Under the pieces are notes generated by a model. That model was given only the letters and a program-made list of their open reading frames with translations, was not told the origin of the DNA and did not search any database. 10,256 nucleotides of DNA from Candidatus Woesearchaeota archaeon (GTDB lineage: Archaea > Nanobdellota > Nanobdellia > Woesearchaeales > JAGVYJ01): contig JAGVYJ010000022.1 of NCBI GenBank assembly GCA_018303315.1, positions 1 through 10,256 on the forward strand. The letters run 5' to 3'. Positions within the stretch are counted from its first letter, which is position 1, and every line of letters begins with the position of its first letter. Position numbers and translations under genes: made by a program. Shown one piece after another: positions 5,086 through 10,256 of the stretch.

Positions 5086-5123
5086 GTTTACTATTAGCAA
5101 GGTTTCAGAACATATTTCCCAGC

Positions 5124-5133
5124 TATATTTAAA
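5124..5133 (+). promoter_or_regulatory. TATA box for the SAM-enzyme-like gene
   Basis: TATATTTAAA is centred about 30 bases ahead of the ATG at 5158. The alternative GTG at 5143 is only about 15 bases away and would lie upstream of the expected transcription start, so this site decides for ATG 5158. Confidence 0.6.
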
Positions 5134-5157
5134 AAACAAACAGTGTTTCCAAGGCAA

Positions 5158-5811
5158 ATGCTTACCGCAGTCCCGGAATATGCAGGAACGAATGAGTCCC
5201 TTGATGCCATAGTGCTTGGCCTGGGTGTTGGTCCAGGGGACACAGTGCTGGCTGTTGCCGGCTCAGGAGACCAGGCATTTGCCATGCTGGCAGCCGGGGC
5301 GAGGGTTACTGCTGTTGATTCGAGATCAGCTCAAATCAAGTACGTGCTTCATCGCGTTAACTGCTTAAGAAAAGGAGATGTTCCGGGATTTTTGGGGCAG
5401 TCTTTAGGAACCTCTACAGGTACAATCTCCGGCCCTTACTTTCAGGCACATGGCAGAATAGAATTGGTCCGCCAGAACCTGGCCAATCTGAAAGTTCTTC
5501 CCAATATAGATATTGCCGATGCGGCCAGGGGAGAAGTTTTCACAAAAATCTACACTTCGAATATTTACGACTACACTGAGAGATATAGCATGAGGCGTTC
5601 TCTGGAAATACTAGCTGCATCTTTGGCACCTGGAGGTCTATTGTATACAGCAATTGAAGCTATGGCAAGTCGGCAGCTTGGAGAAGACTATATGGCCAGT
5701 ATGGGCCTGCAGTTCGACGCACCATCAACAGCTATTGCCCAGCAGCACGAAGAGCTAATGTGGAATCCAGTAGTTTACAGGAAAATGCCTAGCCCTGCAG
5801 TCTCGCCTTGA
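5158..5811 (+). CDS. Rossmann-fold SAM-dependent enzyme, DUF3419/BtaA-like, compact
   Basis: A 217-residue soluble protein with a SAM-binding Rossmann fold. The glycine-rich loop is TVLAVAGSGDQAFAMLAAGA (29-48), followed by the acidic end of the second strand in VTAVDSRSAQ (50-59, D54) and a helix IKYVLHRVNCLR. This resembles DUF3419/BtaA-type enzymes ('vl.iaSGGdnal.lla....v.avDlnpaQ'), which transfer the aminocarboxypropyl group of SAM in betaine-lipid synthesis. A later TSNIYDYTERYSMRRSLEILAASLAPGGLLY block also fits that family. BtaA proteins are usually much longer, about 350-400 residues, so substrate and reaction are open and a plain methyltransferase is possible. The start is set by the TATA box at 5124. 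The last 23 bases overlap the 3' end of atpD on the other strand. Base composition resembles the ATP synthase genes. Confidence 0.7.
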   Translation: MLTAVPEYAGTNESLDAIVLGLGVGPGDTVLAVAGSGDQAFAMLAAGARVTAVDSRSAQIKYVLHRVNCLRKGDVPGFLGQSLGTSTGTISGPYFQAHGRIELVRQNLANLKVLPNIDIADAARGEVFTKIYTSNIYDYTERYSMRRSLEILAASLAPGGLLYTAIEAMASRQLGEDYMASMGLQFDAPSTAIAQQHEELMWNPVVYRKMPSPAVSP

Positions 5812-6412
5812 TAAGTTTAAGCCGGGTGAAGTTTTCCCGTTCCATCTCCTCCAGCCTGAATGAAATTAAATTCTTCATCTTCTCCAGGGAGGGAATCACC
5901 TCGAATTCCAGGGCATTCACTCTTCTTTTTGTCTTCTCTATCTCGGCAAGCAATTTCCTGAGAGTAATCTCAATCTCCGCCACTGCAATGATTTCCTCCA
6001 CGAGCTTCTCATAGGCATCCGCTGCCTCGTCGATGGCAACAGGCTCGTAAAGCGAATACCCCCGCTCGAAGAACTTCTTGCGGACGCTTTCGCCCTTTAT
6101 CCTGGGAACGCGCACCCCGACGATGTTCTTCTGCGTGACCTCTATGGCAGGCACCTTCCCCACGGCAAAGCTTGCTGCCTTTATTGCAAGGTCTGACTGC
6201 AGTATCCTGGCCATGTTCAGCTTGTGCTGTGCCCTGGAATAGCTCTCATGCAGCGTGGCAGCCTTCTCCTTGCTTTCCTTAAGTATCTCAAAGAACTCAA
6301 GAATCAGGCCATCCCTTTTCTTCTTCAGAAGATTATACCCTGCCTTGACAAGCTTAATCCTGTTCTTGAGCTTGATAAGCTCGCTTCTTGTTGGCTTGAT
6401 TTCCTCTGCCAT
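5789..6412 (-). CDS. atpD: A-type ATP synthase subunit D (central stalk)
   Basis: A 207-residue subunit D, the normal family length. With subunit F it forms the rotor shaft inside the A3B3 head. The long helical N-terminus (TRSELIKLKNRIKLVKAGYNLL at 8-29, then LKKKRDGLI) and C-terminus (about 130-207, with the conserved TKRRVNALE at 161-169) form the antiparallel coiled coil. The middle segment GVRVPRIKGE (99-108) is the loop region that bulges from the shaft. The gene starts 2 bases after the atpB stop, with no clear Shine-Dalgarno site, so its translation probably depends on coupling to atpB. It is the last gene of the operon; its stop lies within the 3' end of the convergent SAM-enzyme-like gene. 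No terminator hairpin is evident. Confidence 0.95.
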   Translation of the reverse strand: MAEEIKPTRSELIKLKNRIKLVKAGYNLLKKKRDGLILEFFEILKESKEKAATLHESYSRAQHKLNMARILQSDLAIKAASFAVGKVPAIEVTQKNIVGVRVPRIKGESVRKKFFERGYSLYEPVAIDEAADAYEKLVEEIIAVAEIEITLRKLLAEIEKTKRRVNALEFEVIPSLEKMKNLISFRLEEMERENFTRLKLIKARLQG

Positions 6413-6414
6413 GG

Positions 6415-7950
6415 TTATTTGTGAGGCTTGGGCACTTCAGCCTCCTTTGTCTTCCGGCTCTTCTTTTGACTGGTGCCCTCTCCCGATTTGCCAGCTTTTT
6501 GCCCGGTTTCCTTTTGTGGTTTGTCTTGTAAATGTTCTGTTGCTGCAGGCTTCTCGCTAACCTTTGGCGCCTTGAGGACAGCATCCTGTTTGCCAAGGTA
6601 TTTGTCCTTGAATTCCTGGCTCAGCCTGGTAAGGGTAGAAGCAGGCATGGAAGCCAATAGTTCCCAGGAAATCAGAAGAGTGTCTTCGATAGACCTCTCC
6701 TCCTTCACCCCCTGTGTGACGAACTTCTTTTCAAACTCCTCGGCGAACTTCAGCAGCTTCCTGTCACGCGAACTTAAAGCTTCCTCCCCAAGAATGGCAA
6801 CCAGGCCGCGCAAATCACGGCCCTCAGCATAATTTGCATACAGCTGGTCGGAAACCTGCTTGTGGTCCTCGCGTGTCTTTCCCTTGCCGATTCCCAGGTT
6901 CATCAGCCTGGACAGGCTCGGCAGTATGTCAATAGGCGGATACAGTCCCTTCCTGTGCAGCTCCCTGCTCAGCACAATCTGCCCCTCAGTGATATAGCCT
7001 GTCAGGTCAGGGATAGGGTGGGTAATGTCATCCCCGACCATAGTCAGAATAGGCAATTGCGTAACAGAGCCTTTCTTTCCCTTAATCATGCCGGCCCTCT
7101 CATATATCGTCGCCAGGTCAGTGTACATATAGCCTGGATAACCCCTCCTGCCCGGAATCTCCTGCCGGGCAGCGCCAATCTGGCGCAAACTTTCGCAATA
7201 GTTGGTCATGTCGGTAAGGATGACAAGCACGTGCATGTCTTTTTCAAAAGCCAGGTACTCAGCAGCAGTCAACGCCATCTTCGGCGTGATAAGCCTTTCA
7301 ACAGCAGGGTCGTCAGCCAGGTTAAGGAAAACAATGCTTCTCTCGATAGCCCCTGTCTCCTGGAAGCTGCGAATAAAGTGGGAAGCCTCCTCATTGGTTA
7401 TGCCCATTGCTGCAAACACAACTACAAAGCCGGACTTCTCCCCGATGACCTTTGCCTGCCTTGCAATCTGCAGCGCAATCTTGTTGTGCGGCAATCCAGC
7501 GCAGGAAAAAATTGGCAACTTCTGCCCTCTGACAAGGGTGTTAGTGCAGTCAATCGTGCTAACCCCAGTCTGGATGAAATTGGCAGGGCTGTCTCGTGCA
7601 TATGGGTTGATGGCATTCCCCAAAATGTCGAGCTTCTTCTCCGGAATAATCTCAGGGCCATTGTCAACAGGCTTGCCTGCGCCGCTGAGTATCCTGCCAA
7701 GCATATCTTCAGAGACGCTGAGCTTTATGGTCTCGGAAAGGAACTTAACATAGGTATTCTTGTCAATCCCTGCAGTGTCCTCGAATATCTGCACCACAAC
7801 AATGTCTTCAGAAGTGTCCAGCACCTGGCCCGACTTCACCTTGCCTGAGGGCAGCTTAATCTGCACCAGGTCGCCGTATGCAATGTCGTCAGTCTTCTCC
7901 ACAAACACCAATGGGCCTGCAACCCTGGTTATGGTTTTGTACTCTTTCAT
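6415..7950 (-). CDS. atpB: A-type ATP synthase subunit B (non-catalytic head subunit) with a charged C-terminal tail
   Basis: A 511-residue subunit B, which alternates with A in the head and contributes to the nucleotide pockets without catalysing. The core is canonical: beta-barrel domain (1-75), degenerate P-loop SCAGLPHNK (149-157) in place of Walker A, DMTNYCESLRQIGAARQEIPGRRGYPGYMY (247-276), and the interface arginine in LSRLMNLGIG. The helical end closes with LSQEFKDKYLGK at about 454, where most relatives end. Residues 455-511 are an added tail rich in Lys, Glu, Pro, Ser and Gln, low in hydrophobic residues and probably disordered. The gene overlaps atpA by 4 bases (ATGA), and AAAGGAGGC at 7957-7965 (minus strand) is a strong ribosome-binding site that fixes the start. 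Confidence 0.97.
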   Translation of the reverse strand: MKEYKTITRVAGPLVFVEKTDDIAYGDLVQIKLPSGKVKSGQVLDTSEDIVVVQIFEDTAGIDKNTYVKFLSETIKLSVSEDMLGRILSGAGKPVDNGPEIIPEKKLDILGNAINPYARDSPANFIQTGVSTIDCTNTLVRGQKLPIFSCAGLPHNKIALQIARQAKVIGEKSGFVVVFAAMGITNEEASHFIRSFQETGAIERSIVFLNLADDPAVERLITPKMALTAAEYLAFEKDMHVLVILTDMTNYCESLRQIGAARQEIPGRRGYPGYMYTDLATIYERAGMIKGKKGSVTQLPILTMVGDDITHPIPDLTGYITEGQIVLSRELHRKGLYPPIDILPSLSRLMNLGIGKGKTREDHKQVSDQLYANYAEGRDLRGLVAILGEEALSSRDRKLLKFAEEFEKKFVTQGVKEERSIEDTLLISWELLASMPASTLTRLSQEFKDKYLGKQDAVLKAPKVSEKPAATEHLQDKPQKETGQKAGKSGEGTSQKKSRKTKEAEVPKPHK

Positions 7951-9698
7951 GCTGTTGCCTCCTTTACTGAGTTGAAGGCAGTGTCAATGGCCTCGTCGAT
8001 GTCTTCCCTCGCCTTCTTCAGGATTTTCCCGTAATCCTTCTCGAACTTCACAGTGGCTATCATGTTCTTTGCCTCGATGTCAAGCAATTTCCCCAAAGGC
8101 ACCCCGTTGTCCAGGGCCTTGCCTGCCTGGTGGTAGTAATGAAGAATTGTTTCCATCATCATGCTCATCTTCCGCAAATCGCAGAACGTATCAACCTCAT
8201 GGAAGGCATTCTGCTGCAAAAAGAACTCCCTTATCATCCTGGTAACCTCAAGTATGAGCTGCTGCCTCGCAGGCAGGGCATCGCTGCCGACAAGCTGCAC
8301 AATCTCATTGAGCTTGTCCTCTTCCTGCAGTAATGCCTGCATCTCCATCACATTCCTCACCCATGATTCGCTTGCATTTTCCTGGAACCAGGATGCAAGT
8401 GTGTCCAGGTACAGCGAATATGAAGTGAGCCAGTTTATCGCCGGGAAGTGCCTCCTCTGGGCAAGCTTGGCATCCAAAGCCCAGAAGGTCTTGGTAACCC
8501 TCAGCGTACCCTGCGTGACAGGCTCTGAGAAGTCTCCGCCAGGTGGGGAAACAGCGCCGATGACAGTCACGCTTCCCTGCCCTTCCCCGGATAAGGGCAC
8601 AACAGGCGCAGCCCTCTCGTAAAACTCAGCGAGCTTAGTGGACAGATAGGCAGGATAGCCCTCCTCGCCTGGCATCTCCTCAAGCCTGGAAGAAATCTCC
8701 CTCATAGCCTCAGCCCACCTCGAAGTGGAATCAGCCATAAGGGCAACGTCATATCCCTGGTCCCTGTAATATTCAGCAATAGTTATCCCCGTATAAATTG
8801 AGGCTTCCCTGGCAGCCACTGGCATGTTGCTTGTGTTTGCAATCAGCACAGTCCTGTTCATCAGTGGCCTGCCTGACTTGGGGTCGACAAGCTCTGGGAA
8901 CTCTGTCAACACCTCGGTCATCTCGTTGCCACGCTCGCCGCAGCCCACATAGACGATGATGTCAGCATCGCACCACTTGGCTAACTGCTGCTGGGACACT
9001 GTTTTGCCGGCCCCAAACGGTCCCGGGATGGCGGCAGCCCCGCCTTTCGCAACAGGGAAGAATGCATCGAAAACCCTTTGCCCTGTAAGCAGGGGCGTTA
9101 CCGGCGCCAGCTTCTTCTGCACAGGCCTTGCAAACCTCACAGGCCATTTCTGCTTGAGCCTTACCTCATGGCTTCCCACCTTCCCGATGACGTCATTAAC
9201 AGTGTACTCGCCTGATTTCAGGCCTGAAAGCTTTCCCTCAGCATCGGGAGGCACGAGAATCTTCTGCTTTATCCCTTCCTGCTCCTCCACCTCGCCCAAT
9301 ATCTGGCCGGGCTTCATATCGTCCCCGTTCTTTGCAATAGCCTTGAAATCCCATTTCCTCTTCTCGTCGAGCGCTGATGCAGTTGCCCCTCTCGCAATGA
9401 AATCTCCTGTCTTGTCCCTCAAGACAGGCAATGGCCTTTGTATGCCGTCATAAATGTTGCCGAGAAGCCCCGGTCCCAGCTCGACAGCCAGTGGCTCCCC
9501 TGTCGTTTCCACAGGGTCTTTTGGCTTAAGCCCGGTCGTGTCCTCGTAAACCTGAATAATGAAATTCTCTCTATCAATCTGGATGACCTCTCCGATAAGC
9601 TTCTCCTTTCCAACCCTTACCACATCGTACATCTTCGCATCAATGTTCCTTGCCACCACAACCGGCCCTGCTATCCTGTAAAGATAACCCGTACTCAT
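7947..9698 (-). CDS. atpA: A-type ATP synthase subunit A (catalytic)
   Basis: A 583-residue catalytic subunit that makes or hydrolyses ATP in the soluble A1 head, driven by ion flow through the membrane rotor. The beta-barrel N-terminus (MSTGYLYRIAGPVVVARNI) is followed by the A-subunit-specific bulge domain (about 115-185, with WDFKAIAKNGDDMKPGQILG). The Walker A loop is GPFGAGKT (226-233), with K232 and T233. GCGERGNEM (252-260) contains the catalytic glutamate region (E255), and DSTSRWAEAMREISSRLEEMPGEEGYP is intact. The length is normal and no intein interrupts the P-loop, a common insertion site in archaea. It overlaps atpF and atpB by 4 bases each, and AAAGGTGA at 9705-9712 (minus strand) is its Shine-Dalgarno site. 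No sign of damage. Confidence 0.98.
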   Translation of the reverse strand: MSTGYLYRIAGPVVVARNIDAKMYDVVRVGKEKLIGEVIQIDRENFIIQVYEDTTGLKPKDPVETTGEPLAVELGPGLLGNIYDGIQRPLPVLRDKTGDFIARGATASALDEKRKWDFKAIAKNGDDMKPGQILGEVEEQEGIKQKILVPPDAEGKLSGLKSGEYTVNDVIGKVGSHEVRLKQKWPVRFARPVQKKLAPVTPLLTGQRVFDAFFPVAKGGAAAIPGPFGAGKTVSQQQLAKWCDADIIVYVGCGERGNEMTEVLTEFPELVDPKSGRPLMNRTVLIANTSNMPVAAREASIYTGITIAEYYRDQGYDVALMADSTSRWAEAMREISSRLEEMPGEEGYPAYLSTKLAEFYERAAPVVPLSGEGQGSVTVIGAVSPPGGDFSEPVTQGTLRVTKTFWALDAKLAQRRHFPAINWLTSYSLYLDTLASWFQENASESWVRNVMEMQALLQEEDKLNEIVQLVGSDALPARQQLILEVTRMIREFFLQQNAFHEVDTFCDLRKMSMMMETILHYYHQAGKALDNGVPLGKLLDIEAKNMIATVKFEKDYGKILKKAREDIDEAIDTAFNSVKEATA

Positions 9699-10009
9699 GC
9701 TGTTTCACCTTTCATTAAGTCCACGCCCACGGCCTTGATTATCTGCTTCCTAAGGCTTTCCTGCCCTGCCCCTGCTGCAGAAAGAACAACAAGCACAGGA
9801 TCTATGGAATTTTCCAGCTCAGGCCTGAAGTCCTCAGGAACCCTGCTGAAAGAAGCCTCGTCCATTACCACTATGCCTAGCTCCCTGTCCTGCATTATGC
9901 TCCTTGCCTGGCTCAGCACATTGCCCTCAGCCAGGTGCACATCACGTATCCCTGCAAGCCTGAACCCAACTGCAAATTCCTCAGTGCCAAGCACTGCTAT
10001 CCTTTTCAT
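9695..10009 (-). CDS. atpF: A-type ATP synthase subunit F
   Basis: A 104-residue subunit F, of family length. It binds subunit D to complete the central stalk and can regulate ATP hydrolysis. It has the Rossmann-like pattern MKRIAVLGTEEFAVGFRLAG (1-20), a second strand ELGIVVMDEASF (43-54) and DPVLVVLSAAGAG (70-82), ending with the helix that packs on D (LRKQIIKAVGVDL). The G-x-x-FxxGFRLAG element is typical. The gene overlaps the atpC stop by 4 bases upstream and the atpA start by 4 bases downstream. GGGAGGT at 10016-10022 (minus strand) lies 6 bases ahead of the ATG, a strong ribosome-binding site that supports this start. Confidence 0.93.
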   Translation of the reverse strand: MKRIAVLGTEEFAVGFRLAGIRDVHLAEGNVLSQARSIMQDRELGIVVMDEASFSRVPEDFRPELENSIDPVLVVLSAAGAGQESLRKQIIKAVGVDLMKGETA

Positions 10010-10256
10010 GCAATGACCTCCCTTTCAATGAATTCCTGCGGAATGCGAAGGCTCTTTGCCTTGACGATAAGCCTGATGTTCTTAACCTCTATGTGCTTTG
10101 CAAACATGTATCCAAGCAGTACCTCAATGCTCAGCGGATTCTGGTGCGTCAGGAGGATTGTCCTTTCCAGCAGCCTTCTGTTCAGGGCTGACTCAAGCAC
10201 GGCAAGGCTTCCTGTCTTCCTGAATTCCTCGTAACCTTCCTGCGCTGCCTCACTGA
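10006..10256 (-). CDS. atpC: A-type ATP synthase subunit C, C-terminal part (cut by window edge)
   Basis: The last 82 residues of subunit C, beginning SEAAQEGYEEFRKTGSLAV; the start lies outside the window. Subunit C is the funnel-shaped adaptor that joins the membrane ring to the D/F shaft. The C-terminal signature is clear: LNRRLLERTILLTHQNPLSIEVLLGYMFAKHIEVKNIRLIVKAKSL, equivalent to 'PLs...vlgYi.aKe.EvkNiRlI..gK' in the family. The position directly upstream of F, with a 4-base ATGA overlap, fits the archaeal order C-F-A-B-D. Subunits H, I, K and E would be expected beyond the right edge. Confidence 0.92.
   Translation of the reverse strand, partial: SEAAQEGYEEFRKTGSLAVLESALNRRLLERTILLTHQNPLSIEVLLGYMFAKHIEVKNIRLIVKAKSLRIPQEFIEREVIA

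Noticed and set aside
5143..5157. GTG at 5143 as start of the SAM-enzyme-like gene
   Set aside because: It lies only about 15 bases from the TATA box, upstream of the expected transcription start; ATG 5158 has the right spacing.
6862..7848. Long open frame on the plus strand opposite atpB, with similar ones opposite atpA (8161-8622, 8956-9453)
   Set aside because: They are antisense to strongly conserved ATP synthase genes, have no promoter or family features, and arise from the codon use of those genes.
8990..9030. Possible intein at the atpA P-loop
   Set aside because: GPFGAGKT and flanking sequence are continuous and the protein has normal length.

Overview
The window reads as archaeal DNA, most likely from a small-genome, DPANN-like lineage (placement inferred from gene content, not tested). 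The main evidence is a minus-strand A-type (V/A-type) ATP synthase operon in the usual archaeal order C-F-A-B-D. Further support comes from archaeal TATA boxes placed about 25-31 bases ahead of start codons, which implies leaderless mRNAs, and from archaeal HEPN/nucleotidyltransferase, RelE and Fic genes.

Layout. Bases 1-1590 hold a MazG/dCTPase-like pyrophosphohydrolase gene broken by a perfect 22-bp tandem duplication. Divergent from it is a plus-strand operon of a small probable winged-helix antitoxin, a RelE/ParE-like toxin and a PspC-family membrane protein. The C-terminal half of a second, different RelE toxin follows directly behind the PspC stop codon and in its frame. Bases 1594-2589 (minus) encode an eight-helix membrane protein with an internal repeat. 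Bases 2590-2728 are a divergent intergenic region with a hairpin, a TATA box and a repeated 11-mer. Bases 2729-3688 encode a class II-type Fic AMP-transferase, followed at once by a degraded copy of the antitoxin/toxin junction seen at 836-904 and a small hypothetical gene (3783-4049).

Bases 4083-5053 (minus) are a HEPN/MNT pair. The nucleotidyltransferase carries an N-terminal winged-helix domain, and a perfect 20-bp palindrome, a likely autoregulatory operator, touches its start codon. Bases 5158-5811 (plus) encode a compact Rossmann-fold protein resembling DUF3419/BtaA-type SAM enzymes. Its 3' end overlaps that of atpD by 23 bp, tail to tail. Bases 5789-10256 are the ATP synthase operon, cut by the window edge inside atpC.

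The ATP synthase genes are tightly coupled (4-bp ATGA overlaps, Shine-Dalgarno sites) and look richer in GC than the left end. The left ~5 kb is an accessory zone where toxin-antitoxin-type genes have been gained, duplicated and lost: one intact RelE-like pair, two relics of RelE-type modules, a Fic gene and a HEPN/MNT pair. No CRISPR array, rRNA, tRNA or intact transposase was seen.
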